DNA from: Luteimicrobium sp042670205
GTDB lineage: Bacteria > Actinomycetota > Actinomycetes > Actinomycetales > Cellulomonadaceae
Length of the DNA: 64,000 nt
Assembly: GCF_042670205.1 (NCBI RefSeq)
Contig: NZ_JBHUWD010000024.1
Coordinates: 6,062 to 70,061 of the forward strand
Reading direction: 5' to 3'
The position numbers and the translations under genes are program-made. The notes below the pieces were generated by a model. The model was given only the letters and a program-made list of their open reading frames with translations, made no database searches and was not told where the DNA came from. This document shows, piece by piece, positions 47,794 through 57,329 of this stretch (positions are counted from its first letter, which is position 1; the number at the start of each line of letters is the position of its first letter).

Positions 47794-50700
47794 GTGAGAC
47801 GAACCGACCACCGGCGACCTCGGGCCCTCGCGCTCGTCGCCGGGCTGGCGGTCGCCGCGACCGGGGCCGTCGCGCCCCTCGCCGCAGCCGCCGACGACGC
47901 CCCGTCCGACCTCGCCCGCCTGGGCACGGTCACGGCGTCGGCCTTCCAGGACGACGGGGACGGCACGTTCCCCGCCTCGAATGCGATCGACGGCGACGAC
48001 TCGACCCGCTGGGCCAGCGGCAACGGTCCCGACGACGCGACCGCGACCTACACCGCGACCCTCACCTCCGACCTCGGCGCCCCCGCCACGGTCGACGGGA
48101 TCACGCTGAAGTGGGAGGCGTCGTACGCGGTCGCCTACGACGTCGAGACGGCCCTCGGCAACCCCGACGACCCGGGCTCGTGGAGCACCGCCTACAGCAC
48201 GACCACGGGCGACGGCGGCACGGACGCGATCACGTTCGACGCGCCTGCCCACGCCCGCTACGTGCGGATCGACATGAAGCAGCGCGCGGCGTCGACATGG
48301 GAGGCGCCCAAGCTCCACTACTACGGCTACTCGGTCTACACGCTGTCCGTCGCGGGCGCGTTCGACACTCCCCAGGTCTCGGTGGGCGCCCGGACGCTCA
48401 GCGTCGGGGCCGGCAAGGACGTCACGGTCCCCGTGACGCTGAGCAACCCGGCGAGCACCGACCAGACGGTCCACGTCGCCACGAAGGACGGCACCGCGAA
48501 GGCGGGCTCCGACTACGAGGCCGTCGACCAGGACCTCACCTTCCCGGCCGGCGAGACCCAGCGGTCCGTCGTCGTGCACACGACGAGCGCGGGCGCGCTC
48601 GCGGGGAACCGGACGTTCACGGTCGCGCTGTCGAACCCGTCGGACGGGCTCGCCCTCGCCGACGCCGCGTCCACGACCGTGACCCTCACCCCGACGGGCA
48701 CCCTGCCCGACGCCGGCTCGTCCACGCTGCTCGAGGGCTTCGAGCAGGGCGTGCCGTCGACGTACGCGGTCTGGGGGTCCGACGCGGGCGCGACCCCGAA
48801 GCTCGCGACCGTCGCGGACGCGTCCGTCCCGGGCGCCGCGGACGGCAACCACGCTCTGACCGCGACGGTGGCCGCCGCGGGCACCTACGGGGGCTTCACC
48901 TTCGAGCACCGGATCGACAACGCGTCCGAGACCTTCGACTGGTCGGCGTACGACGGGTTCTCGTTCTGGTTCCTGGGTCAGGGCAGCGGCAAGACGTTCT
49001 CGTTCGAGCTGCACAACCGCGACGCGAACGACAAGGAGCTCGGCTTCGCCACCAACGTCACGGACGACTCGACGGGCTGGCGCAAGGTGAGCGTCCTGTT
49101 CAAGGACCTCAAGCCCAAGAGCGGTGTCACTGCCAAGGCGTTCGCCCCCGCGACGTCGACGGGCTTCGCCGTCACGCTCACGGGCCTCGGCGCGGGCACC
49201 TTCACGTTCGACGGCTTCGTGCTCGACCAGCGCGCCGTCCTGCTCGACGACTTCGAGCACGGCGCCAGCGGCGACGCGACCGCCAAGACGGGCTACTTCG
49301 CGTGGGGCTCGTCGTCCGCGCAGGTCACGCTCGCCGCCACGGGCCTGGCCCGCGGCGACGTCGCCGACAACCACGTGCTGGGCGGCCAGTACCTCGTGCC
49401 CGACGGTGGCTACGGCGGCTTCAGCGACAACCTCGCCGCCGCGCAGGACTGGTCGTCGTTCCGGGGCATCCGGTTCTGGTGGTACGCCTCGCAGGCCAAC
49501 AACCCCGCATCGCCGACGGCGGGCGCGACCATCCAGGTCGAGCTCAAGGACGGCGGCCCTGACGCCGAGCACGCCGAGAGCTGGGTCGCCACGTTCAAGG
49601 ACAACTGGAGCGCCGACGGGTCACGGTGGAAGCTGGTCTCGCTGCCGTTCTCGTCGTTCCAGCTCGGGGCGAACCAGCCCGGCAGCGACGAGACGCGGAA
49701 CGGCACGCTCGACCTGACGTCGTCGTGGGGCTACTCGTTCACGTTCCCGGCGGGGACGCCGGCCGCGACCCCGTACTCGATCGACGACGTCGAGCTGTAC
49801 GGGACGCCGGCGGTCCAGGCCGCGACCGCGATCACGACCGACCAGGACGCCTACCTCGTCGACGCCGGCGGCACCGCGCACGTCAAGATCGGCCTGACGA
49901 CGGCCGACGGGAAGCCGCTCGCCAAGGCGACCACCGTCGACTGGTCGACCGGCGGCGGCACCGCGAAGGACGGCACGGACTTCACCGCGGCCTCGGGCAC
50001 GCTCACGTTCGACGCCGGCACCGAGTCCGGGACCACGCAGACCGTGGACGTCGCGACGACCGCGGGCACGCCCGCGGGCGAGGCGCTGACCATCCCGGTC
50101 ACGCTCAAGTCCGCGGGGGCGACCGCGCCGGCGGAGGCGCCCCGCGTCGTCGTCAACGCCCACGGGCTGCCCTACCTGGACGCCACGCTGCCGACCGCGC
50201 AGCGCGTCGACGACCTGCTGGGCCGCATGACCCTGCAGGAGAAGGTCGGGCAGATGGCGCAGGCCGAGCGCCTGGGCCTGTCCACGCCGCAGCAGATCAC
50301 GACGCTCGGGCTCGGCTCGGTGCTCTCCGGCGGCGGCTCGACGCCGGCGGCCAACACCCCGCAGGCCTGGGCCGACATGATCGACGGCTACCAGCGCGAG
50401 GCCCTCGCGACCCCGCTGCAGGTGCCGCTCCTCTACGGCGCCGACGCGGTGCACGGGCACTCCAACGTCAAGGACGCGACGATCTACCCGCACAACATCG
50501 GCCTCGGTGCGACGCGCAACCCCGCGCTCGTCGAGAAGGTCGGCGAGGAGACGGCGTCCGAGACCCGGACGACGGGCGTGAACTGGGCGTTCGCCCCCTG
50601 CCTGTGCGTCGCGCGCGACGAGCGGTGGGGCCGGACGTACGAGTCGTTCGGCGAGGACCCGGCGCTCGTGTCGTCGTTCTCCAAGGCGTCGATCGAGGGT

Positions 50701-52677
50701 CTCCAGGGCTCGGACCCCGCCGACAAGTCCGGTGCCGACGAGGTGCTCGCGTCCGCGAAGCACTGGGCCGGCGACGGCGGCACGACCTACGACGACGCGG
50801 TCGCCGGCACGGGCGGCTACCCGATCGACCAGGGCATCACGAACGTCCCCTCGCAGGACGTCTTCGAGAAGCTCTACGCGACCCCGTACGTGCCCGCGAT
50901 CCAGGCGGGCGTCGGGTCGATCATGCCGTCGTACTCGGCGCTGTCGGTCGACGGCTCGACGCCGGTCCGCATGACCGAGGAGCCGCTCAACCAGTCGCTG
51001 CTCAAGGACCGGATGGGCTTCGACGGCTTCCTCATCAGCGACTACCAGGCGATCGACAAGCTGTCCGGCGGCACCTACGCGCAGAAGGCCGTGCGCGCGG
51101 TCACGACCGGCAGCATGGACATGGCGATGGCGCCGTACAACTTCGGCGACTTCATCACCGCGATCGTCGACGGCGTGAACGCCGGGCAGGTCCCGCAGGC
51201 TCGCGTCGACGACGCCGTCCGCCGGATCCTCACCCAGAAGTTCGAGCTCGGGCTCTTCGAGCACCCGTTCACGGACGACAGCCAGCGCGACCAGTTCGGC
51301 GGGACCGCCCACCGGGCCACGGCCGCGCAGGCCGCGGCCGAGTCGCAGGTCCTCCTCAAGAACACGGGCGGCGCGCTGCCCCTGAAGAAGACCGGGAAGC
51401 TCTACGTCGCGGGTTCCAACGCCGACGACCTGGGCAACCAGACCGGCGGCTGGACGATCACCTGGCAGGGCCAGTCCGGCACGCACACGGCGGGCACCAC
51501 GATCCTCGACGGGATCGAGGCCGCGGCGCCGGACCTGTCGGTGACCTACTCGAAGACGGCCTCGGCCGACCCGAGCGGGTACGACGCGGGCCTCGTCGTC
51601 GTCGGCGAGACCCCGTACGCGGAGGGGCAGGGCGACGTCGGCAACAACGGCCACACCCTCGACCTCACCGCGGCCGACAAGAAGGCCGTGGACACGGTGT
51701 GCGCGGCGATCCCGACGTGCGTCGTGCTCGTGGTCTCGGGCCGCCCGATGATGCTGGGCGACGTGCAGGACGAGGCCGACGGCATCGTCGCCGGCTTCCT
51801 GCCCGGCTCCGAGGGCGAGGGCGTCGCGAGCGTCCTGCTCGGGGACACGCCCTTCACCGGTCGCCTCCCGCTGAGCTGGCCGAAGTCGGTCGACCAGCTC
51901 CCGCTCAACGTCGGCGACGCGTCGTACGACCCTGCGTGGGCGTACGGCTGGGGCCTGCGGACGGACGCCCCGCGCGCCCGGCTGACGGCGCTCGTCGGGT
52001 CGCTCTCCGGGGCGCCGAAGCAGGCCGTGCAGGCGCTGCTCGACGCGAAGGTCTGGAAGGCCGACGGGACCCTGAGCGACTCGGACGCCGGGCTCCGGCT
52101 CGTCGCGGCCGCCGCGAAGACCCTCACCCAGGCCACGAAGGCGCAGGTCGACGCCTACGGCATCGACGAGGCCCAGCAGCACCCGATCGACGCCGGGGTG
52201 CTGGCCCAGGCCGACACCGTCGTGTCGCTCGCGCGGGACCTCGCCCAGCAGGCCGTCGTCGGGCAGGGCACGGCGGCCACGGTGACCGCGACCGCCGACG
52301 CCGAGCACCTCCAGGAGGCCGGGGACGCGTACGACGCCGTGGTCGCGCTCGCGAAGGTCGCGGGCGTCGACGTGACGACGCCGCCGCTCAAGGCCGCCCC
52401 GAGGGCGTTGCTCCCGCCGCTCGTCGTCGGGCTGCCGATCGTCAAGCTGCCGCTGGTCGCGACGCCGGGGCTGTGGTCGGTCGCCGGGGTGAAGCTCACC
52501 TACCAGTGGAACGCGGACGGCACGCCGATCCCCGGCGCGACGAAGGCGATCTACACGCCCGTCGCGGGTGACGTCGGCAAGCGGCTCACCGTGACCGTGA
52601 CGGCGAGCAAGGCCGGCTACCAGGACGGGACGGCGACCTCGCCGGCGACCGGGAAGGTGATCAAGCTGGGTCGCTGA
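47794..52677 (+). CDS. Giant secreted multidomain GH3 beta-glucosidase/glucanase
   Basis: 1627-aa exoenzyme with a signal peptide at about 1-35. Order of domains: F5/8C-like binding domain (about 40-185), Calx-beta (190-305), two CBM11-like beta-sandwiches (about 310-465 and 480-660, starting GFEQGVPSTYAVWGSD and DDFEHGASGD), a second Calx-beta (670-780), and the GH3 catalytic pair (about 800-1380). The GH3 nucleophile is in FLISDYQAID (D1083). The C-terminal Ig-like segment contains LTYQWNADGTPIPGAT. GTG at 47794 has AAGGAG 5 bases upstream; GTG at 47788 would overlap that site. It likely releases glucose from beta-glucan. Confidence 0.88.
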   Translation: MRRTDHRRPRALALVAGLAVAATGAVAPLAAAADDAPSDLARLGTVTASAFQDDGDGTFPASNAIDGDDSTRWASGNGPDDATATYTATLTSDLGAPATVDGITLKWEASYAVAYDVETALGNPDDPGSWSTAYSTTTGDGGTDAITFDAPAHARYVRIDMKQRAASTWEAPKLHYYGYSVYTLSVAGAFDTPQVSVGARTLSVGAGKDVTVPVTLSNPASTDQTVHVATKDGTAKAGSDYEAVDQDLTFPAGETQRSVVVHTTSAGALAGNRTFTVALSNPSDGLALADAASTTVTLTPTGTLPDAGSSTLLEGFEQGVPSTYAVWGSDAGATPKLATVADASVPGAADGNHALTATVAAAGTYGGFTFEHRIDNASETFDWSAYDGFSFWFLGQGSGKTFSFELHNRDANDKELGFATNVTDDSTGWRKVSVLFKDLKPKSGVTAKAFAPATSTGFAVTLTGLGAGTFTFDGFVLDQRAVLLDDFEHGASGDATAKTGYFAWGSSSAQVTLAATGLARGDVADNHVLGGQYLVPDGGYGGFSDNLAAAQDWSSFRGIRFWWYASQANNPASPTAGATIQVELKDGGPDAEHAESWVATFKDNWSADGSRWKLVSLPFSSFQLGANQPGSDETRNGTLDLTSSWGYSFTFPAGTPAATPYSIDDVELYGTPAVQAATAITTDQDAYLVDAGGTAHVKIGLTTADGKPLAKATTVDWSTGGGTAKDGTDFTAASGTLTFDAGTESGTTQTVDVATTAGTPAGEALTIPVTLKSAGATAPAEAPRVVVNAHGLPYLDATLPTAQRVDDLLGRMTLQEKVGQMAQAERLGLSTPQQITTLGLGSVLSGGGSTPAANTPQAWADMIDGYQREALATPLQVPLLYGADAVHGHSNVKDATIYPHNIGLGATRNPALVEKVGEETASETRTTGVNWAFAPCLCVARDERWGRTYESFGEDPALVSSFSKASIEGLQGSDPADKSGADEVLASAKHWAGDGGTTYDDAVAGTGGYPIDQGITNVPSQDVFEKLYATPYVPAIQAGVGSIMPSYSALSVDGSTPVRMTEEPLNQSLLKDRMGFDGFLISDYQAIDKLSGGTYAQKAVRAVTTGSMDMAMAPYNFGDFITAIVDGVNAGQVPQARVDDAVRRILTQKFELGLFEHPFTDDSQRDQFGGTAHRATAAQAAAESQVLLKNTGGALPLKKTGKLYVAGSNADDLGNQTGGWTITWQGQSGTHTAGTTILDGIEAAAPDLSVTYSKTASADPSGYDAGLVVVGETPYAEGQGDVGNNGHTLDLTAADKKAVDTVCAAIPTCVVLVVSGRPMMLGDVQDEADGIVAGFLPGSEGEGVASVLLGDTPFTGRLPLSWPKSVDQLPLNVGDASYDPAWAYGWGLRTDAPRARLTALVGSLSGAPKQAVQALLDAKVWKADGTLSDSDAGLRLVAAAAKTLTQATKAQVDAYGIDEAQQHPIDAGVLAQADTVVSLARDLAQQAVVGQGTAATVTATADAEHLQEAGDAYDAVVALAKVAGVDVTTPPLKAAPRALLPPLVVGLPIVKLPLVATPGLWSVAGVKLTYQWNADGTPIPGATKAIYTPVAGDVGKRLTVTVTASKAGYQDGTATSPATGKVIKLGR

Positions 52678-52704
52678 CGGGCGGTTCGACCGCCCCCACG
52701 ACGA

Positions 52705-52742
52705 CGCTGCCCGCCGTCCGGACCTCCGGACGGCGGGCAGCG
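52705..52742. terminator. Terminator between GH3 and DinB genes
   Basis: Perfect 18-bp stem, 52705-52723 region with GCTGCCCGCCGTCCGGA (52706-52722) and its complement 52725-52741, nearly without loop (CC). It lies between convergent genes. Confidence 0.85.
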
Positions 52743-52753
52743 GCGTCCGCGGG

Positions 52754-53362
52754 CTACGCGAGGGCCGCGCGGTGCAGGTCCTGGAGGACCATGATCTCGG
52801 CGCCGTGGTGGATGAGCTCGCGGTTCATGTGGAGCACGAGATGCCCGAAGGGTGCCGCCTGGTCGACCTCGGTGGCCTGGCTGAGGCCGACGGTGAACAC
52901 GGCGTCGTCGTCGAGCGCGTCGACGGCCGCACGCCAGCGGGTCACCTGGTCGACGAGACCCGCGACGGCGGGTCCGACCTCGCCCGACAGCTCGACCGAG
53001 TCGCGGCGACGGCGGTGCTCCCCGAACGTCCACTCCCACCGCTCGAAGTACGCCTCGGTGAGGTGCGCGACGAGCCAGCCGATCGTCCGGGGCTGCGCCG
53101 AGTCGTCGCCCTCCGGCCACTCGGAGACCCACTCCCCGGCGCCGACGACCCGCGGCGACCGCTGCTCGCCCCGCCGCACCACGCGCAGCGCGTCCGGCCC
53201 GGGCTCCCAGTCCAGGTCCTCCTGGGTCAGCGTCGCGAGGCGCTCCGCGAGCACGAGCCACGAGAACCCGAGCTGCCCGCGGGCCATCGCGAGCGCGGTC
53301 GGGACCGAGAGGAGCGACCAGTCGAACTCGGGGGTGGGGAAGGAAGCGGGCGACTCTGCCAT
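52754..53362 (-). CDS. DinB-family protein
   Basis: 202-aa four-helix-bundle protein of the DinB/DfsB group. Histidines that form the metal site in the family are visible in TIGWLVAHLTEAYF, FGHLVLHMNRELIHHGAE. Related proteins are metal-dependent enzymes, some of them thiol transferases, and others are of unknown role. Transcribed alone. Confidence 0.83.
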   Translation of the reverse strand: MAESPASFPTPEFDWSLLSVPTALAMARGQLGFSWLVLAERLATLTQEDLDWEPGPDALRVVRRGEQRSPRVVGAGEWVSEWPEGDDSAQPRTIGWLVAHLTEAYFERWEWTFGEHRRRRDSVELSGEVGPAVAGLVDQVTRWRAAVDALDDDAVFTVGLSQATEVDQAAPFGHLVLHMNRELIHHGAEIMVLQDLHRAALA

Positions 53363-53421
53363 GGCGCCACCCTGGCACGGTCCCCCGACGGCCGCCCGCC
53401 CGGACCCCGCGCACGACGAAG

Positions 53422-53463
53422 GTGGCCTCCTACCGTCGGACGCACCCGACGGTAGGAGGCCAC
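53422..53463 (-). terminator. Terminator after GH30 (minus strand)
   Basis: GTGGCCTCCTACCGTCGG (53422-53439) pairs with 53446-53463 (18-bp stem, 6-base loop). It lies 34 bases past the GH30 stop. Confidence 0.85.
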
Positions 53464-53496
53464 CCGCTCACCGGGGCGGCGGACCGCCCCGTGGGA

Positions 53497-55770
53497 CTAC
53501 TGCGGGACGACCCGCCAGTAGTCGAGGTTGAACCCGCCGGTGTTGCAGAACACGGTGAGCGTCTGCTTCCCGGCGGCCAAGGTCGCCGTCGTGGTGACGG
53601 TCCTGAACGTCGACCAGCCGCCGGTCGCGGGGACGTCGACGGTGGTGAGGCTTGCGCCCGACCCGTCACGGAGCGAGACGGCTCCGGGCGCCGCCGCGCC
53701 CGTGCCGTTCGCGACCTGCCACTCGACCTGGTACGTCCCGGCCGCCGGGACGTCCACGAGGTAGGTGAGCCAGTTCCCGGCGGCCGTGTACCCGACGTCC
53801 TGGCCCCCGCTCGTCCCCGGGGTCGACTCGACGAACGACCCCGAGAACCCGCTCTGGCCGACGAACGCCTCGGCCTCGACGCGGTCGCCCACGGGCGTCG
53901 GGACGGGGTTCACCGTGAGGTCGACGGTGGTCGTGGTGTTCTTCGCGCCGTCCGTGACGACGAACGTCAGGGTGGACGTCCCGGCCCGGGTCGGGGCGAT
54001 CCGGACGACGCCGGTCCGCGCGTCCACCGTCACGCCCGCGGGCAGGTCGAGGCCGTAGTAGGCGAGCGCGTCGCCGTCTGCGTCCTTGCCCTGGAGCCGC
54101 AGTGTCGTCTCCGAGCCGGCGTCGACGCTCACGGGAGCGACGGCGCCCAGCGTCGGGGCGCGGTCGCCCTTCGCCGACGGCACGACCGACGTCCAGCGGA
54201 ACGTCGAGAACGAGCTCGCCGGCAGGGTCGCGGTGAACGACTCGCCCCCGAGCACGACCTTCGTCTCCGTCGGGGTCGCGTTGGAGTTCTGGAGGACCGC
54301 GACGAACTCCTTCGCGTTCTTGCCGGGGGTGTCCTCGCGGTACACGACGCTCTTCACGCCGCCGTCGGCCCCCGACGACTGCACGCGCACGTCGGACTGG
54401 TCGAGGTAGCGCGCGAACTGTCCGACGCCGCCGAGCGTGGCGTTGTACGTCGAGGTGCCGGTGTCGGTGTGCGCGGTGACGAGCCGGTCCTTCCACAGCG
54501 AGGTCTTCGCGACCTGGTCCCAGTCCACGTGGTTGTTGCGCTGGTCGGTCCAGTGCAGCGTGCCGCCGTTCTGGTCCGTGATCTGGGTCCACGCGTTGTA
54601 GCTGCCCGCGTCGAGGCGCATGTAGTCGAGGATCGTGCCGCCGTCGATGCCGCCCGACTCCGTCATGTAGACGGGCTTGCCGGTCTGCTCGGCGGTGTCC
54701 TTCATGACGCCGGGGTCGCCCCAGTAGGGGTGGAACGCGACGCCGTCCGCGGCCTTCTCGACGTCCTTGCCCTTGATGGTGCCGTCGGGCGAGTCCTCGA
54801 AGATCCGGTAGTAGTTCTTGGTCGTGGCGTCGTTCGGGTTCTTCCAGTCCCAGAAGTTGAAGTCGTGCACCCAGAGCTTCGTGCCGAGGTGCGCCTTCGC
54901 GAACTGCTTCTTGACGGCCAGGATGAGCTTCTGCTGCTGGAGCACGGACAGGTCCATCGCCGGGTAGACGACGTCCATCCCGGGCTCGTTGAGGAGCGTG
55001 ATCGCCTGGACCGGGATGCCGTGCGCGGCGTACGCCTGGAGGAACTTCACGTAGTAGCGCGCGAAGACGTCGATCGCGTCGTCGCGGAGCTTGCCCACCT
55101 GGTAGTACGTCGTCGTGCTGCCCGGGAGGAGCGCGACCTCGCCGGCGAACTGGCCGTTCGTCTTCATCCAGTTCGGCGCGCTCCACGCGGACGCGAAGAA
55201 CGTGGCCCGGGGGTTGTACTTCTGGATCAGCTTGATCGTGTCGATGATGTGGTACGTCACGTCGTGCTGGATCGAGAAGTGCGTGAGGTCCCAGTCCTCC
55301 TGGCCCGCCGGCATCTCGTCGTACGAGGTGAACGGCATGTGCTCGATCGTGTCGGGCGTGCCGATGGTGAGGCGGAACTGGTCGAGCCCCGCGCCCTGGG
55401 TGGGCGAGACGAGCTTCTTGATCGTCGCCTCCCGCTCGGCCTTCGGCAGCTTCCAGAGGTTCGACACGCTCGTCTCGTCGAGCGAGATGCCGATGCCGCT
55501 GTAGCGCTGCGCGGTGACCGCGGGGTCGACGACGACGGTCGCGGCCGCGGGCGCACCGCGGTCGGTGGTGAAGCGGCTCGCGTCGAGCGGCACCCACTGC
55601 GTGCTGCCCGACGTGTCCGACCAGGTGGCCTCGACGGGGGTCCCCTTCGAGCCCCCGCCGTGCCCGTGGCCGTGGTTGCCGGACGCGCCGGCCGTGGTGC
55701 TGATCCCCGCCGCCAGGGCGAGGGCGAGGCCGGCGGTGCCGGCCACGAGCGTCGCTGCTCGCTGTCGCAT
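53497..55770 (-). CDS. Secreted GH30 glycosidase with Ig-like and CBM6 domains
   Basis: 757-aa exoenzyme. Signal peptide at about 1-29 (LVAGTAGLALALAAG), then a His/Gly-rich stretch. The GH30 domain (about 45-530) has the acid/base in LLNEPGMD (E262) and the nucleophile in YMTESGGID (E371). A cadherin/Put-Ig-like domain follows (about 536-622), then a CBM6-type domain (about 628-757, EAEAFVGQSGFSG and GGFNLDYWRV). It shares the fold but not close sequence with the GH30 at 16372. GGAG precedes the ATG. The LacI gene is divergent and the probable regulator. Substrate likely a fungal or plant beta-glucan or xylan; undecided. Confidence 0.88.
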   Translation of the reverse strand: MRQRAATLVAGTAGLALALAAGISTTAGASGNHGHGHGGGSKGTPVEATWSDTSGSTQWVPLDASRFTTDRGAPAAATVVVDPAVTAQRYSGIGISLDETSVSNLWKLPKAEREATIKKLVSPTQGAGLDQFRLTIGTPDTIEHMPFTSYDEMPAGQEDWDLTHFSIQHDVTYHIIDTIKLIQKYNPRATFFASAWSAPNWMKTNGQFAGEVALLPGSTTTYYQVGKLRDDAIDVFARYYVKFLQAYAAHGIPVQAITLLNEPGMDVVYPAMDLSVLQQQKLILAVKKQFAKAHLGTKLWVHDFNFWDWKNPNDATTKNYYRIFEDSPDGTIKGKDVEKAADGVAFHPYWGDPGVMKDTAEQTGKPVYMTESGGIDGGTILDYMRLDAGSYNAWTQITDQNGGTLHWTDQRNNHVDWDQVAKTSLWKDRLVTAHTDTGTSTYNATLGGVGQFARYLDQSDVRVQSSGADGGVKSVVYREDTPGKNAKEFVAVLQNSNATPTETKVVLGGESFTATLPASSFSTFRWTSVVPSAKGDRAPTLGAVAPVSVDAGSETTLRLQGKDADGDALAYYGLDLPAGVTVDARTGVVRIAPTRAGTSTLTFVVTDGAKNTTTTVDLTVNPVPTPVGDRVEAEAFVGQSGFSGSFVESTPGTSGGQDVGYTAAGNWLTYLVDVPAAGTYQVEWQVANGTGAAAPGAVSLRDGSGASLTTVDVPATGGWSTFRTVTTTATLAAGKQTLTVFCNTGGFNLDYWRVVPQ

Positions 55771-55859
55771 GGTGCTCCTTGTCGCATGCCGTGTGCACGT
55801 CGTCGGGACGGTGCGTTCGAGATCTCGCCACCTCCGCCCGGCCGTCGTCGGCCGAGCAC

Positions 55860-55984
55860 TGAAACAGTGAAACGAGGTCCCTCAGTGCGAGCGACAGACA
55901 AGCACGGGCGGTGCACAGGTTCAATGATCAGCGGGCTACGATCGCCCGGACCGGCGGAATCGAGGGGATGAAACACCGTGAAAC
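55860..55984. promoter_or_regulatory. Divergent GH30/LacI control region with TGAAAC half-sites
   Basis: Four copies of TGAAAC occur in the same orientation: 55860 and 55868 near the GH30 side, 55969 and 55979 at the LacI start. Paired half-sites at both ends suggest binding of the LacI protein to control both its own gene and GH30. Confidence 0.45.
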
Positions 55985-57009
55985 AGGAGAGCCTCCGACG
56001 GGCGTCGGTGCGCGAGCTCGCGGCCGCCGCGGGTGTCTCTCCGGCGACGGTGTCACGCGTGCTCAACGACAGCACCCTCGTGGCTCCGGCCACGCGCGAC
56101 CGCGTCCTCGCGGCGGCCCGCGCCCTCGACGTCGCGCCGCCGCTCCCTCGCGCCGACGCGCGCCCGAGCCGGCCGGCCGTGTTCGTCCGCTGCCCCTACG
56201 TCCTCACCGACTACTTCGGCTTCCTCGTCTCCGCCGTCGCCGACACGCTCGAGCGCCACGGCCGACCGCTCCTGCTCTCCGCGGGGAACGGGGCGCAGCA
56301 CGAGGACCCGCTCGCGACGCTCGCGTCCCGCCGCGACGTCGCGGGCGCGATCCTCGTCCTGCCCCGCGAGCCCGCTGCCGAGCTGGCGGCGCTCGGCCGG
56401 GCCGGGTTCCCGTTCGTCGTGCTCGACCCGCGGACCCGCCCGCCGGAGGACGTCGTCGCGGTCTCTGCCAACCAGTTCGCGGCGGCACGGCAGCTCACCG
56501 AGCACCTGCTCGAGCTGGGGCACCGGCGGATCGGCGTCGTCGGCGGCCCGCCGCACTGGCTCGCGTCGGTCGACCGGCTCGCCGGCATCCGCGCGGCCCT
56601 CGCGGGCGTCGGGGTCCTGCTCGACCCCCAGCGCGTGCGGCCGGTCGACGACCCGCGGTTCGAGGACGGCGGTGCCGCCGCGGCCGACCTGCTCGACCTC
56701 GCCGACCGTCCGACGGCGCTCGTCTGCTTCAACGACAAGGTCGCCGTGGGCGCGCTCCGTGCCGCCGCGGACCGCGGCCTGCGGGTGCCGGAGGACCTGT
56801 CCGTCACGGGCTTCGACGACCTCGAGGTCGGGCACGTCTCGAGCCCGACGCTCACGACCGTCCGGCAGCCGCTCGCCGAGATGGGCCGCATGAGCGTGTC
56901 GCTGCTCGCGCGCAGGCTGGCGGGGCACGAGCTCGACGCGGTGCACGTCGAGCTCGCGACGCAGCTCGTCGTGCGGGGATCGACGGGGACCGCGCCCCGT
57001 CCCCGCTGA
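55978..57009 (+). CDS. LacI-family transcriptional regulator, paralog of the 15-kb copy
   Basis: 343-aa LacI/GalR regulator. Helix-turn-helix at about 9-32 (VRELAAAAGVSPATVSRVLND), then a sugar-binding domain with FVRCPYVLTDYFGFLVSAV, LELGHRRIGVVGGPPHWLAS, FNDKVAVGALRAAADRGL and SVTGFDDLEVGH. It shares long stretches with the regulator at 15151-16185 (VRCPYVLxDYFG, LELGHRRIGVVGGP, ATxLVVRGST). It is divergent from a GH30 gene, as is the other copy. The TGAAAC repeat overlaps its start codon, which points to autoregulation. Confidence 0.9.
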   Translation: MKQESLRRASVRELAAAAGVSPATVSRVLNDSTLVAPATRDRVLAAARALDVAPPLPRADARPSRPAVFVRCPYVLTDYFGFLVSAVADTLERHGRPLLLSAGNGAQHEDPLATLASRRDVAGAILVLPREPAAELAALGRAGFPFVVLDPRTRPPEDVVAVSANQFAAARQLTEHLLELGHRRIGVVGGPPHWLASVDRLAGIRAALAGVGVLLDPQRVRPVDDPRFEDGGAAAADLLDLADRPTALVCFNDKVAVGALRAAADRGLRVPEDLSVTGFDDLEVGHVSSPTLTTVRQPLAEMGRMSVSLLARRLAGHELDAVHVELATQLVVRGSTGTAPRPR

Positions 57010-57329
57010 CCGCCGGAAGCGCGACCGGGGCCCTGCGCTGCCGGCCGGACGTGGGAGCGCACCCATCGCCCCATTTCGCCGCTTCCCCTTGCCCGTGGGC
57101 GCCGCGGTTCGTAAGGTCGCCCCAGGGGAACGAAAGAAGCCGTTCGCGTCTCGCACACCGACGTACCGATTAACGCAAACGGCTTGCAACACCCGAGCGC
57201 AAGCAAGCGGAGCGGCTTCAGGCGCGGACCGTCGACGACGACGTCACCCGCGCGCAGCCCCAGCACCCACGGGGCGCATCGCGTGCTCGGTCAGTCCGAC
57301 CAGGGACCACGAGGAGATCGACGACGATC
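57010..57329 (+). promoter_or_regulatory. Regulatory region upstream of the GH87 gene
   Basis: No gene seen in 320 bases. An inverted repeat AAGCCGTTCGCGT (57137-57149) and ACGCAAACGGCTT (57173-57185) matches at 12 of 13 positions around 23 bases. A candidate operator or attenuator; promoter boxes are not clear. The ribosome-binding site GGAG lies rather far from the ATG. Confidence 0.45.
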
